The translations under genes and the position numbers were made by a program. A stretch of 64,000 bases of DNA from Pseudoduganella dura (GTDB lineage Bacteria; Pseudomonadota; Gammaproteobacteria; Burkholderiales; Burkholderiaceae_D), in assembly GCF_009727155.1 (NCBI RefSeq), contig NZ_WNWM01000002.1:2728001-2792000 (forward strand). The letters run 5' to 3'. The notes below the pieces were generated by a model. The model searched no databases. It worked only from the letters and a program-made list of their open reading frames with translations, and was not told where the DNA came from. Position 1 is the stretch's first letter, and each line of letters opens with the position of its first letter. Of the stretch, positions 43,509 to 52,493 are shown one piece after another.

Positions 43509-44564
43509 ATGAAGAAATCCTTGGTTGCCCTGGCCCTGACGGCCGCTTTCGGCGGCGCCGCCGCCCAGTCCTCCGTGACCATCTACGGCACGATCGACGC
43601 AGGCATTCAGCGCACCACGCATGCCCCCAACGATGCCACGCTGGTGTCCCGGCGCGATAACAACAAGCTCGGTTTCCGCGGTGTCGAAGATCTCGGCAAT
43701 GGCCTGAAAGCATTGTTTCAACTGGAAATTCGCTACGATCCCGATACCGGTGCCCTCGAAAACAATGTCCGCCCGCTGTTCCAGGGGCAGAGCCGGGTCG
43801 GCCTGCAGGGTGCGTTCGGTACCGTGCGCATCGGCCGCGGCCTGACCGCTTACCAGGAATCGTCGGTGGCGTTCGAACCATGGTCCGGCCTGCCCAACGT
43901 GGCCGGCTACCAGACCGACCTGCACGTGGCCGGCTATACCAGCGATCCGCTGAGCGTTGCCGGCAACTCGCTGAACCGCTTCTCGAACGCGGTGTTCTAT
44001 AACACGCCCGTCATCGCTGGCTTCCAGGTCAACGTCTCGGTGGCCACCAAGGAAGCCAACAACGGCCCGGCCGTGATCGGCAAGGGCACCGCCACGGCGC
44101 CGCAGTACGCGGCCAACTCGACGGCCTCCGCCAACCCGTACTCGGTCAGTGCCACGTACACCAATGGCCCGTTCGCGGCGATGCTGGGGGCCGAGCGCAA
44201 CGCCATCGAAACGAAGCTGTGGTCGGTGGCGGCTTCGTACAAACCCATCACGGACCTGAAACTGATGGCGTCGTACCAGCGCCAGGACCAGAGCCATACG
44301 CAGTTCTTCAACGAAGATACGAACGCGTGGGTGGTGGGTGCCAACTACACGGTCGGCGTGAACAAGTTCATCGTCGGTTACGGCCAGAAGGATCCGGATG
44401 GCGTCATCAAGACCAAGCAGGCCTCGGTCGGCTACGAATACAATATTTCTCCACGCACCTACCTGTATGTGGACCTGTCGGTGAAAAAGACCCCATTCGT
44501 GGTAACGGCCACCAACGACGTCACCCGCAAGCACTACGCGCTGGGCGTGCACCACAATTTCTGA
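43509..44564 (+). CDS. Outer-membrane general porin (GBP type)
   Basis: 351 residues with signal peptide (MKKSLVALALTAAFGGAAAQ, cleavage near 19-20). The mature start SSVTIYGTIDAGIQ and the next NNKLGFRGVEDLGNGLKALFQLE are signatures of betaproteobacterial trimeric porins. The C-terminus ends in Phe (HYALGVHHNF), the BAM recognition residue. It forms a beta-barrel for small solutes; specificity unknown. AACAGAGGGA provides a weak ribosome-binding site. It is monocistronic with a terminator after it. Confidence 0.94.
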   Translation: MKKSLVALALTAAFGGAAAQSSVTIYGTIDAGIQRTTHAPNDATLVSRRDNNKLGFRGVEDLGNGLKALFQLEIRYDPDTGALENNVRPLFQGQSRVGLQGAFGTVRIGRGLTAYQESSVAFEPWSGLPNVAGYQTDLHVAGYTSDPLSVAGNSLNRFSNAVFYNTPVIAGFQVNVSVATKEANNGPAVIGKGTATAPQYAANSTASANPYSVSATYTNGPFAAMLGAERNAIETKLWSVAASYKPITDLKLMASYQRQDQSHTQFFNEDTNAWVVGANYTVGVNKFIVGYGQKDPDGVIKTKQASVGYEYNISPRTYLYVDLSVKKTPFVVTATNDVTRKHYALGVHHNF

Positions 44565-44585
44565 AGCTTACCCGTTGGAAGACTG

Positions 44586-44617
44586 CGCCCCGGGCAGGTT
44601 TGCCGGGGCGTTTTTTT
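44586..44617 (+). terminator. Intrinsic terminator of the porin gene
   Basis: Stem CGCCCCGG/CCGGGGCG (8 bp, 9-nt loop) followed by seven T, about 20 nt after the porin stop. Confidence 0.88.
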
Positions 44618-44665
44618 GTCGGCGTGTCGGTTAGAATGTTGCTTGCATTTATTTAAAGTGACAAC

Positions 44666-45349
44666 ATGACCGCTATCCTGGATTCCTCGGCTGTCGCGCA
44701 ATACCTGACAGACCATCCCCATTTTTTTGAAGAACATGCGAACCTGTTGGGCGACGTCCGGCTGTCCAGTCCGCTGACAGGCCGTGCCGTGTCGCTGCAG
44801 GAACGGCAGATGGAAGTAATGCGCGAGCGGTACAAGGCCCTGGAACTGCGCTTGTCGGAACTGAACCGTAACGCCCAGGAAAACCAGGCGATCGCGAACC
44901 GCTTCCATGGCTGGAACCAGTCGCTGCTGCGCGAACGCGACGTGGCCGCCATGCCGCGTGCCATCACCGAAGGACTGAAGACGGGATTCAATGTGCCGGC
45001 CGCCACGCTGCGCCTGTTCGACGTCGCGCCGGAGTACACCGGCGAATGGTTCGCCGCCGGTGTCTCCGACGACGCGCGCCTGTTCGCCAACGGCTTGCTT
45101 GCCCCGTACTGCGGCAGCAACAACGATTTCGAAGCCGTGCGCTGGCTCGACGATGCCGGCTCGATCAGGTCCGCCGTCATCGTGGCGCTGCGCCAGCCCG
45201 GCTCGACGGGCGCGGCGTTCGGCCTGCTGATCATGGGCTCGCCGGATGCGGAACGCTTCACGTCGCTGATGGCCACCGATTTCCTGGTGCACATCGGCGA
45301 AACGGCCAGCGTCGCGCTGGCGCCGCTGCTGGCCCCACTGCCGGCCTGA
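44666..45349 (+). CDS. DUF484 family protein (GAF-like)
   Basis: 227 residues. The N-terminal SSAVAQYLTDHPHFFEEHANLLGDV is the family signature, followed by a coiled-coil (about 45-80) and a GAF-like region (about 95-220). Often encoded between dapF and xerC in proteobacteria and of unknown role. It precedes xerC by 2 nt, so the two are almost certainly coupled. Here a porin and the Sel1 gene have been inserted between it and dapF. Confidence 0.88.
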   Translation: MTAILDSSAVAQYLTDHPHFFEEHANLLGDVRLSSPLTGRAVSLQERQMEVMRERYKALELRLSELNRNAQENQAIANRFHGWNQSLLRERDVAAMPRAITEGLKTGFNVPAATLRLFDVAPEYTGEWFAAGVSDDARLFANGLLAPYCGSNNDFEAVRWLDDAGSIRSAVIVALRQPGSTGAAFGLLIMGSPDAERFTSLMATDFLVHIGETASVALAPLLAPLPA

Positions 45350-45351
45350 GC

Positions 45352-46323
45352 ATGACGGACGCGCACGGCAAGGCCGGCCCGGGCGCCGGCTGGGTCGATG
45401 CCTGGCTGCGCCACCTGGCCACGCAGCGCAAGCTGTCGCCGCGCACCGTGGAAGCCTATGGCCGCGACCTGGCCGAACTGGCCGCGCTGTCGGGCGATGC
45501 CGACTGGACCGCGGTCACGCACGCGGACATCCGCCGCTACACGGCAAGGCTGCACGCCGGCGGGCAGCAACCCCGGTCGATCGCCCGCAAGCTGTCGGGC
45601 TGGCGCAGTTTTTTCGGCTGGCTGGCCGAACACACCGCGCTGCCGGCCAACCCGGTCGAGGGCGTGCGCGCGCCGAAACGCACCAAACCGCTACCGAAGG
45701 CGCTGTCCGTCGACCACGCCGTGCAACTGGTGGCAACGCCGGCGCGCACGGCCGCCACGCCTACCCCGGCGGAACTGTGCAACAGCGCCATGTTCGAGCT
45801 GCTGTATTCCAGCGGCCTGCGGGTTTCCGAACTGTGCGGCCTCGACCTGCATTTTCACAAGGCGCAGGACGGCCTGGAGGCTTCGAGCGGCTGGCTGGAG
45901 CGCGATAACGCCGAGGTCGTCGTCACCGGCAAGGGCAACAAGATGCGCCGGGTGCCCGTCGGCCAGGCCGCGCTGGCGGCGATCGCGGCCTGGCTGCAGG
46001 CGCGCCCCGCCCCGGCCGACGGCAGCGGCGCATTGTTTGTAAGCGAACGCGGCGGAAGGATGTCGCCGCGCGTCGTGCAGATGCGGCTGAAACGGCATGC
46101 GATCGCCACCGGCGCGCCGGTGCACGTGCATCCGCACATGCTGCGGCACTCGTTCGCATCCCACGTGCTGCAATCGTCCGGCGACCTGCGCGCGGTGCAG
46201 GAAATGCTGGGGCACGCCAGCATCACGTCGACCCAGGTCTATACGGCGCTGGATTTCCAGCACCTGGCCGAGGTCTACGACAGGACCCATCCTCGTGCAA
46301 AAACCGGTAAAGGTACGAGCTGA
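45352..46323 (+). CDS. xerC: Site-specific tyrosine recombinase XerC
   Basis: 323 residues. With XerD it resolves chromosome dimers at dif. The N-terminal SAM-like DNA-binding domain (about 13-105) is followed by the catalytic domain with Arg157 (SSGLRVSEL), Lys194 (GKGNK), His262-x2-Arg265 (HMLRHSFASH), His288 (LGHAS) and nucleophile Tyr297 (STQVYTAL). All catalytic residues are present. The DUF484-xerC context supports XerC rather than a phage integrase. Confidence 0.95.
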   Translation: MTDAHGKAGPGAGWVDAWLRHLATQRKLSPRTVEAYGRDLAELAALSGDADWTAVTHADIRRYTARLHAGGQQPRSIARKLSGWRSFFGWLAEHTALPANPVEGVRAPKRTKPLPKALSVDHAVQLVATPARTAATPTPAELCNSAMFELLYSSGLRVSELCGLDLHFHKAQDGLEASSGWLERDNAEVVVTGKGNKMRRVPVGQAALAAIAAWLQARPAPADGSGALFVSERGGRMSPRVVQMRLKRHAIATGAPVHVHPHMLRHSFASHVLQSSGDLRAVQEMLGHASITSTQVYTALDFQHLAEVYDRTHPRAKTGKGTS

Positions 46324-46399
46324 TTTAAGTCAATTGTGCGATTGGACAGCATAATTGGAATTCCGGCATAATCGACCGATTCTGTTATCGACAACTGAC

Positions 46400-47452
46400 A
46401 TGGCATTGATCCCGACTACCATCCTGACCGGCTTTCTCGGCGCCGGCAAAACCACCCTGTTGAACCGCATCCTGCGCGAACAGCACGGCATGCGCATCGC
46501 CGTGATCGAAAACGAATTCGGCCAGGAGAATATCGATAACGAAATCCTGGTGCAGGAGAGCCGCGAACAGATCGTCGAGATGAATAACGGCTGCATCTGC
46601 TGCACGGTGCGGGGCGACCTGATCATCGGCCTGACGGACCTGGCGAAAAAGCGCGCCGCCGGCGAAATCGCATTCGACCGCGTCGTCATCGAAACCACCG
46701 GTCTGGCCAATCCCGGTCCCGTCGCGCAAACCTTCTTCATGGATGAGGAAGTGGGCAGCCATTACCTGCTCGATGCGATCGTCACCATCGTCGATGCGCG
46801 CCATGGGATGGGGCAGCTGGACGACAATGAGGAAGCGCAGCGCCAGGTGGGCTTCGCGGACAGGCTCCTGCTGTCGAAGACCGACCTGGTCGATGCCGCC
46901 GCGATCGAGACGCTGACCGCGCGCCTGAAGCGCATCAATCCGCGCGCGCCGATCGGCAAGTCCGATTTCGGCAACGCGCCGATCACCGAGGTGCTGGACC
47001 TGAAAGGGTTCAACCTGAACGAAAAGCTGGAAATCGATCCCGATTTCCTGGCTGCCGATGATCACGAGCATGAGCATGCGCACGAACATGAGCACCATGA
47101 CCACGAACATGGCGAGCATTGCGATCACCCGAGCCACCGCCATGCGCACCACACCGACGAGATTTCCGCGTTTGCCTTCAAGAGCGACCGTCCGTTCGAC
47201 TCCGCCAAGCTGGACGAATTCCTGGGCGGGCTCGTGAACGTCTACGGGCCTCGCATGTTGCGGTACAAAGGCGTATTGTGGATGCAGGGCGCTGAACGCA
47301 AGGTCGTCTTCCAGGGCGTGCACCAGCTGATGGGCAGCGACCTGGGCGCAAAATGGGGCGAGAACGACGTGCGCGGCAGCAAGATGGTGTTTATAGGCAA
47401 AAATCTGCCCAAAGACATCTTTATTCGCGGTTTGGAACAATGTCTGGTATAA
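46400..47452 (+). CDS. COG0523/CobW-family zinc-type metallochaperone GTPase
   Basis: 350 residues from MALIPTTILTGFLGAGKTT (Walker A 11-19). The metal-binding CxCC motif is Cys65-Ile-Cys67-Cys68 (NNGCICCTV), then TKTDLVD-type G4 seen as LLSKTDLVD. A His-rich loop at 222-251 has 15 His in 30 residues, typical of zinc delivery or storage. Its C-terminal CobW_C domain includes RMLRYKGVLWMQGA. No clear Zur box was found upstream. It is followed by an atypical single-cysteine dksA, a pairing known from zinc-starvation modules. Confidence 0.92.
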   Translation: MALIPTTILTGFLGAGKTTLLNRILREQHGMRIAVIENEFGQENIDNEILVQESREQIVEMNNGCICCTVRGDLIIGLTDLAKKRAAGEIAFDRVVIETTGLANPGPVAQTFFMDEEVGSHYLLDAIVTIVDARHGMGQLDDNEEAQRQVGFADRLLLSKTDLVDAAAIETLTARLKRINPRAPIGKSDFGNAPITEVLDLKGFNLNEKLEIDPDFLAADDHEHEHAHEHEHHDHEHGEHCDHPSHRHAHHTDEISAFAFKSDRPFDSAKLDEFLGGLVNVYGPRMLRYKGVLWMQGAERKVVFQGVHQLMGSDLGAKWGENDVRGSKMVFIGKNLPKDIFIRGLEQCLV

Positions 47453-47549
47453 ACTAACCCGGTTTTTATGGGGCCGCGTCCGGTCCAGGCCAAGGCGGCC
47501 ACCCGGCTGGAATTTGAAAAACTCTGTCGTATCGAAGGTAAGCGAAGTC

Positions 47550-47990
47550 ATGACCAAAACAAATAAGACCCCCGCGGAAGCGCCTATCCTCACCGATGAA
47601 GAAATCCTCGCGATGAGCGACAAGGACTACATGAATCCGGCACAACAGGCATTCTTCAAGGCCAAGCTGCAGGCGCTGGAAAAGGAACTGCTGAAAAACG
47701 CCGGCGAAACCACCGAACACCTGCGCGAAACCGTGCTCGTGCCCGATCCGGCCGACCGCGCCACGATCGAGGAAGAACATGCGCTGGAACTGCGCACCCG
47801 TGACCGCGAGCGCAAGCTGCTGAAGAAAGTGCAGCAATCGATCGTTGCCATCGACAACGGCGACTACGGCTGGTGCGAGGAAACGGGCGAGCCGATCGGC
47901 ATTCCCCGCCTGATCGCACGGCCGACCGCCACGCTATCGCTCGAAGCGCAACAGCGCCGCGAGCTGAAACAGAAACTGTACGGCGACTGA
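47550..47990 (+). CDS. dksA: DksA-type RNA polymerase factor with single-cysteine (zinc-independent-type) motif
   Basis: 146 residues from MTKTNKTPAEAPILTDEE. Binds the RNA polymerase secondary channel and works with ppGpp. The coiled-coil tip residues Asp66 and Asp69 (VPDPADRATIEEE) are intact. The zinc finger normally C-x2-C-x17-C-x2-C reads Cys109, Thr112, Ser130, Ala133, leaving one cysteine, as in zinc-independent DksA proteins. The start is placed at ATG 47550; a TTG upstream adds an unlikely extension. Terminator follows at 48006-48034. Confidence 0.95.
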   Translation: MTKTNKTPAEAPILTDEEILAMSDKDYMNPAQQAFFKAKLQALEKELLKNAGETTEHLRETVLVPDPADRATIEEEHALELRTRDRERKLLKKVQQSIVAIDNGDYGWCEETGEPIGIPRLIARPTATLSLEAQQRRELKQKLYGD

Positions 47991-48005
47991 ACCGTACGCC
48001 TCCCG

Positions 48006-48034
48006 AAAAAAGCATGCCGCGGCATGCTTTTTTT
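48006..48034 (+). terminator. Intrinsic terminator of dksA
   Basis: Palindromic stem AGCATGCCGCGGCATGCT flanked by A-run and seven T, 16 nt after the dksA stop. Confidence 0.9.
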
Positions 48035-48086
48035 GTGCCAGCCAGCCGTACCAGGCCGAAGCCTGCTCATCGGATAGACTATCAAG

Positions 48087-49421
48087 ATGGGACTCTTCTC
48101 CCTTTTCCGCAAAGATAAACCGGCCGACGACGACGACGCGGCCTACGCCCGCCTGGCCGCCGACAGCGAACTGCAGCGCGATGCGGCACAGCGCGACCCG
48201 CAGCACATCGCACAACTGCACAGGCAGCGCGACATCGCCCGTGCGACCGTGCTGAAGATCGATGCGATCGAGGCCGCCATGGCTGCCGACATGTTCGACG
48301 AACCGGCGTTCCGCCGGCCGCCGCGACCTGCCCCGCCCACGGCCGTTGCCGCTGCGCAGGCGCCGCCCAGTCCCGCACTGTTGCCCGATTGCGCCGTCAC
48401 CGAGCTGCTGGAAGACGACGACACCCCGGCGGAAGCCGTGGCCGCCGAAACCGCCCCGGCGGTCGAGGAAGCGGCGATCCTGTACGCCAACGGCCAGCCG
48501 GAGGAGGCATGCCGGCTGCTGGCCGGTGCCGTCGCCGGCCAGGCCGGCGCCGACCGCACCGCCTGGTGGATGCTGTTCGACCTGTACAGCGTGCTCGGGC
48601 GGCAGGAAGCCTTCGACAGCCTGTCGATCGACTACGCCAGCACCTTCGAAACATCGCCACCGCCATGGAATCCGGTACTGGCCGATGCCGGGAGCGCGGC
48701 GCTCCAGGGCGGCGGCGTCGTGTCCACGACGGTGCTCGCCGGCGTGCTGGATGCCGCCGCCGGTGCGCAGATCGCCCGGCTGGGCACGGTGGCCGACGGC
48801 GCCGCGGTGCTGCGGCTGGATTTTTCCCGCGTCGCCGGTGTCGAACCGGAAGGCTGCGCGCCGCTGCTCGACATGCTGCGACTCGTGCAGCGGGGCCGCG
48901 AACTGATCCTCGCCGGCGCCGAAGAACTGCTGGCTCACGTGCGCGGCATCGTCGACGTGGGACGGCGCGACGAAGGCGAGGCGCCATGGCTGCTGACGCT
49001 GGAACTGCTGCGCCTGTTGAACCGCGAAAAGGAATTCGAGGAAGCCAGCATGGATTACTGCGTGACGTTCGAAGTGTCGCCGCCACCGTTCACGCCACCG
49101 GGCAAGGTGGCCAGCACGCCGCGGCAGGTCGCGGCGCCGGCGGCGGACCGCTACCTGCTGCCACGCACGATCGAAGGCAATCCCGAAGGTACCTGGTCGA
49201 CCATCCGCGCCCATGCCGAGCACTGCGCCGTACTGGTATTCGACTGCTCGCGGCTGGCCCGGATCGACTACCCGGCGGCCGGGCACCTGCTGGCGTTGCT
49301 GCAGCAACTGGCCACCCCGGAACGGCGCATCGAATTTCGCGAGCTGAACCACCTGGTGGCGGCATTGCTGCGCTTGCTGGGGTATGGCGGCACGGCGCGG
49401 CTGTTCCCGCACCGGTACTGA
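48087..49421 (+). CDS. Duplicated STAS-like domain protein
   Basis: 444 residues, soluble. After a variable Asp/Ala/Pro-rich N-terminus (1-125), a helical segment ends in SIDYASTFETSPPP (180-193) and is followed by a STAS-like domain (about 210-290, VLRLDFSRVAGVEPEGCAPLL). The same arrangement repeats: helical segment ending SMDYCVTFEVSPPP (321-334), then a second STAS-like domain (about 355-442, VLVFDCSRLARIDYPAAGHLL). The internal duplication is plain. STAS domains act in anti-anti-sigma switches; the usual phosphorylatable Ser/Thr is not obvious (both have DxSR). Function unknown. It lies between dksA and hslV. Confidence 0.75.
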   Translation: MGLFSLFRKDKPADDDDAAYARLAADSELQRDAAQRDPQHIAQLHRQRDIARATVLKIDAIEAAMAADMFDEPAFRRPPRPAPPTAVAAAQAPPSPALLPDCAVTELLEDDDTPAEAVAAETAPAVEEAAILYANGQPEEACRLLAGAVAGQAGADRTAWWMLFDLYSVLGRQEAFDSLSIDYASTFETSPPPWNPVLADAGSAALQGGGVVSTTVLAGVLDAAAGAQIARLGTVADGAAVLRLDFSRVAGVEPEGCAPLLDMLRLVQRGRELILAGAEELLAHVRGIVDVGRRDEGEAPWLLTLELLRLLNREKEFEEASMDYCVTFEVSPPPFTPPGKVASTPRQVAAPAADRYLLPRTIEGNPEGTWSTIRAHAEHCAVLVFDCSRLARIDYPAAGHLLALLQQLATPERRIEFRELNHLVAALLRLLGYGGTARLFPHRY

Positions 49422-49619
49422 GTTCGCGCCGAATATGGCATGCATGCCCTTTGCCGCGGGTAGCCTCCCTGCGGATTCCATCTCCGCGCGAGCCAAGGCA
49501 TACTGGCGCTGCGTGACGACGCGGCGAAAAGGTCCGGCGTCGCGGCCCGTTTGCTGTCCGCCTTGCAATTTTTTGATCCAACCCCATTTGCGCGGCTGGC
49601 GTCATCACTTGAGGCAATT

Positions 49620-50156
49620 ATGGAACAATTTCACGGCACCACCATCCTCTCCGTCCGGCGCGGCAACCAGGTCGCACTGGGCGGCGATGGCCAGGTAACG
49701 CTGGGCAACATCGTCATGAAGGGCTCGGCCCGCAAGGTACGCAAGCTGTATCAGGGCAAGGTCCTGTGCGGCTTTGCCGGCGGCACCGCCGACGCCTTCA
49801 CGCTGCTGGACCGCTTCGAAGGCAAGCTGGAAAAACACCAGGGCAACCTGCTGCGCGCTTCCGTCGAGCTGGCGAAGGACTGGCGCACCGACCGCGTGCT
49901 GCGCCGGCTGGAAGCCATGCTGCTCGTCGCCGATGCGCAATCGACCCTGATCATCACCGGCAACGGCGACGTGCTGGAGCCCGAGGACGGCATCGGCGCG
50001 ATCGGCTCGGGCGGCGTGTATGCCCAGTCGGCGGCCAAGGCGCTGTTCGAGAATACCGAGCTGACGCCGGCCGAGGTCGTGAAGAAATCGCTGACGATCG
50101 CGGGCGAACTGTGTATTTATACGAACATGTCGCACATCATCGAAACGCTGGATTGA
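49620..50156 (+). CDS. hslV: ATP-dependent protease peptidase subunit HslV
   Basis: 178-residue proteasome-like peptidase. The mature N-terminal nucleophile is expected at Thr7 after a 6-residue MEQFHG propeptide, since TTILSVRRG matches the E. coli TTIVSVRR start. [15 protein letters not shown] and [13 protein letters not shown] are family motifs. ATG at 49620 chosen for this reason; an upstream in-frame start would add non-conserved sequence. Forms a complex with HslU, 62 nt downstream. Confidence 0.97.
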   Translation: MEQFHGTTILSVRRGNQVALGGDGQVTLGNIVMKGSARKVRKLYQGKVLCGFAGGTADAFTLLDRFEGKLEKHQGNLLRASVELAKDWRTDRVLRRLEAMLLVADAQSTLIITGNGDVLEPEDGIGAIGSGGVYAQSAAKALFENTELTPAEVVKKSLTIAGELCIYTNMSHIIETLD

Positions 50157-50218
50157 CGGCGCCGGACTGACCGCGCCACGAACCGACCCGCACAAACCGA
50201 ACAACCGCAGGAACACCT

Positions 50219-51556
50219 ATGAACATGACCCCGCAGGAAATCGTCGGCGAACTCGACAAGCATGTCGTCGGCCAGGGCAAGGCCAAGAAGGCTGTCGCGA
50301 TCGCCTTGCGCAACCGCTGGCGCCGGCAGCAGGTCGACGAACCGCTGCGCCACGAGATCACGCCGAAAAACATCCTGATGATCGGCCCGACCGGCGTCGG
50401 CAAGACCGAGATCGCGCGCCGCCTGGCCAAGCTGGCCGATGCGCCGTTCATCAAGGTGGAAGCCACCAAGTTCACCGAAGTGGGCTACGTGGGCCGCGAC
50501 GTGGAAACCATCATCCGCGACCTGATCGACATCGGCATCAAGCAGACGCGCCAGGCCGAAATGGCCAAGGTGCGCGCCCGCGCCGAGGATGCGGCGGAAG
50601 ACCGCGTGCTCGACATCCTGGTGCCGCCGCCGCGCGACTTCGGCTTCCGCGACAATGCCGCGCAAGAGCCGCAGGAGAAGGATTCCACGCGCCACACGTT
50701 CCGCAAGCGCCTGCGCCAGGGCGAGCTGGACGACAAGGAAATCGAGATCGAGGTGGCCGACCAGGCGCCGCAGATGGAAATCATGGCGCCGCCCGGCATG
50801 GAAGAAATGACCGAGCAGATCAAGTCGATGTTCGCCGGCGTGGGCGGCAACCGCAAGAAGGCCCGCAAGATCAAGATCCGCGAAGCGATGAAGCTGCTGG
50901 TGGACGAGGAAGCTGCCAAGCTCGTCAATGAAGACGAGATGAAGCAGAAGGCGATCCAGAACGTGGAGCAGAACGGCATCGTGTTCCTCGACGAGATCGA
51001 CAAGATCGCCTCGCGGTCCGAAACGGGCGGCGCCGACGTGTCGCGCGCCGGCGTGCAGCGCGACCTGCTGCCGCTGGTCGAAGGCACCACGGTGAACACG
51101 AAGTACGGCATGATCAAGACGGACCACATCCTGTTCATCGCCTCGGGTGCGTTCCACCTCGCCAAGCCGTCGGACCTGATCCCGGAACTGCAGGGCCGCT
51201 TCCCGATCCGCGTGGAACTGGAATCGCTGTCGATCGCCGATTTCGAACGCATCCTGACCAGCACCGACGCCTGCCTGACGCGCCAGTATGCCGCGCTGCT
51301 GGCCACCGAAGGCGTGGAACTGGACTTCGCGCCGGCCGGCATCACGCGGCTGGCCGAGATCGCGTTCCAGGTCAACGAACGCACCGAGAACATCGGCGCG
51401 CGCCGGCTGTACACGGTGATGGAAAAGCTGCTGGAAGAGGTATCGTTCTCGGCCACCGAGGCGGGCGACAAGCACATCGTCATCGATGCGGACTATGTCA
51501 ACGGGCGGCTCGAAGCGCTGTCCGTCAACGAGGATCTTTCCAGGTACGTCCTGTAA
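50219..51556 (+). CDS. hslU: ATP-dependent protease ATPase subunit HslU
   Basis: 445-residue AAA+ unfoldase. Walker A is [16 protein letters not shown], Walker [12 protein letters not shown], the pore loop GYVGRDVE and the C-terminal [11 protein letters not shown] tail that docks into HslV are all present. The I-domain (about 110-240) is present. Operon partner of hslV. Confidence 0.99.
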   Translation: MNMTPQEIVGELDKHVVGQGKAKKAVAIALRNRWRRQQVDEPLRHEITPKNILMIGPTGVGKTEIARRLAKLADAPFIKVEATKFTEVGYVGRDVETIIRDLIDIGIKQTRQAEMAKVRARAEDAAEDRVLDILVPPPRDFGFRDNAAQEPQEKDSTRHTFRKRLRQGELDDKEIEIEVADQAPQMEIMAPPGMEEMTEQIKSMFAGVGGNRKKARKIKIREAMKLLVDEEAAKLVNEDEMKQKAIQNVEQNGIVFLDEIDKIASRSETGGADVSRAGVQRDLLPLVEGTTVNTKYGMIKTDHILFIASGAFHLAKPSDLIPELQGRFPIRVELESLSIADFERILTSTDACLTRQYAALLATEGVELDFAPAGITRLAEIAFQVNERTENIGARRLYTVMEKLLEEVSFSATEAGDKHIVIDADYVNGRLEALSVNEDLSRYVL

Positions 51557-51561
51557 ATACT

Positions 51562-51765
51562 ATGGCGAACAAGGCCCTGGCAACCCGGCAGAAGATGCGC
51601 ATCCGCATCGAACCGTCGCAATCGTTCTCGAAACCGCGCAACCCGTTCGCCGCGCTGGCGAAGGCGCGCGCGGCCGGTCCCCACGAGCGCAGCAAATCGG
51701 CCGAGCGCCAGGCCGCCAGGCAAGCCATCGCAAAGGCCAGGCTGAAGCCGGACCCCGAGGACTGA
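51562..51765 (+). CDS. Small basic protein of unknown function after hslU
   Basis: 67 residues, rich in Lys, Arg and Ala, with the string ARAAGPHERSKSAERQAARQ and an acidic DPED end. It begins 5 nt after the hslU stop and is followed by an intrinsic terminator. A Shine-Dalgarno is weak, so translation might depend on coupling to hslU. No family recognised. It could be a chance frame in GC-rich DNA. Confidence 0.5.
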   Translation: MANKALATRQKMRIRIEPSQSFSKPRNPFAALAKARAAGPHERSKSAERQAARQAIAKARLKPDPED

Positions 51766-51784
51766 AACTGCTCGCCGAAATCTG

Positions 51785-51808
51785 AACCGGGGTCCTCCCG
51801 GTTTTTTT
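51785..51808. terminator. Intrinsic terminator after hslU/small ORF
   Basis: Stem AACCGGG/CCCGGTT (7 bp, 5-nt loop) followed by T-run on the plus strand to 51808. The T-run overlaps the gspC stop codon on the minus strand, so the two convergent transcription units share it. Confidence 0.8.
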
Positions 51809-52478
51809 ATTGGGTAATGACCCGCTGGACCGGGGCGGTCTGCACCGGCGCGGGCTGGCCAGGAGCGCCGACCGGCGTGCCGGCGGGCGGGGTGACCAGC
51901 GGCGCGCCTGGTTGCCCTTGCCCTTGCCCTTGCCCTTGCCCTTGCCCTTGCTGTGGCTGTGGCTGTGGCTGCGGCTGCGGCTGCGGCTGGGCCTGCACCG
52001 GCGGCGCGGCGCGGTTCACGGGCGGCAGCGGCGCGGCCGTCGTCGACGACATGCCGGCGTCCGCCAGCAGGTCGAGCCGCTTCTGCACACCGCCGTCGAG
52101 CAGCATCACGTGGCGCGGCTGCACATCCTGCACCGTGACCCCGGGTGCCAGTTCCTTGCCCACCGGGTAGGCCTTCGGCGTGTCGCCATTGGCCGCGATG
52201 ATCGCTACGCTGCCGCGGCCATTGCGGGCGGCCACCACGCCGCGCAGCTCGTACGAGCTGGCCGGCGCGGCCACGGCGGCCTGGCCGCCGAACAGGCCCA
52301 GCGCCGCGTCGACCGGCGGCGGCGGGGTTTCCTGTACCGGCACGACGGCGATCGGCCGCTGCGGCGGCTTGAACAGTTGCAGGGCCCAGTAGGCCGTGGA
52401 CGCGGTCAGCGCCACCACGGCGGCCAGGGTGGCAATGGAGTGGATGTGGGGCGGCAGACGGTTCATTGCAACTTTCAA
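51807..52478 (-). CDS. gspC: Type II secretion protein GspC with Gln-Pro/Gln-Gly repeat
   Basis: 223 residues, last gene of the gsp operon. One N-terminal membrane helix (about 16-36), then the periplasmic homology region (about 72-142, SYELRGVVAARNGRGSVAII and ELAPGVTVQDVQPRHVML) that contacts the GspD N0 domain. No PDZ domain. The C-terminal part is low complexity, with alternating Gln-Pro then Gln-Gly (about 163-191) from 12 DNA hexamers. GspC normally links the inner-membrane platform to the secretin. Confidence 0.88.
   Translation of the reverse strand: MKVAMNRLPPHIHSIATLAAVVALTASTAYWALQLFKPPQRPIAVVPVQETPPPPVDAALGLFGGQAAVAAPASSYELRGVVAARNGRGSVAIIAANGDTPKAYPVGKELAPGVTVQDVQPRHVMLLDGGVQKRLDLLADAGMSSTTAAPLPPVNRAAPPVQAQPQPQPQPQPQPQQGQGQGQGQGQGQPGAPLVTPPAGTPVGAPGQPAPVQTAPVQRVITQ
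51915..51986. repeat. Hexanucleotide tandem repeat inside gspC
   Basis: Twelve in-frame hexamers: CCCTTG x6 (51915-51950), CTGTGG x3 (51951-51968), CTGCGG x3 (51969-51986). They encode Gln-Gly then Gln-Pro dipeptides in GspC. Copy-number change would lengthen or shorten the protein without frameshift. Confidence 0.95.
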
Positions 52479-52493
52479 AAATTCGGCTCGGTT

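Noticed and set aside
45352..46323. Phage integrase
   Set aside because: The DUF484-xerC pairing and full XerC motifs fit the housekeeping recombinase; no integrated element is adjacent.
46324..46399. Zur box before the COG0523 gene
   Set aside because: Only a weak GTTATCGACAAC-like string; it does not match the Zur dyad well enough.
51785..51808. Fourth copy of the palindromic element (shares CCGGGGTC)
   Set aside because: It lacks the GGAA/TTCC core and 52-bp length; it is an ordinary short terminator.
51915..51986. CRISPR-like repeat array
   Set aside because: The units are 6-bp contiguous repeats without spacers and lie in a coding frame.
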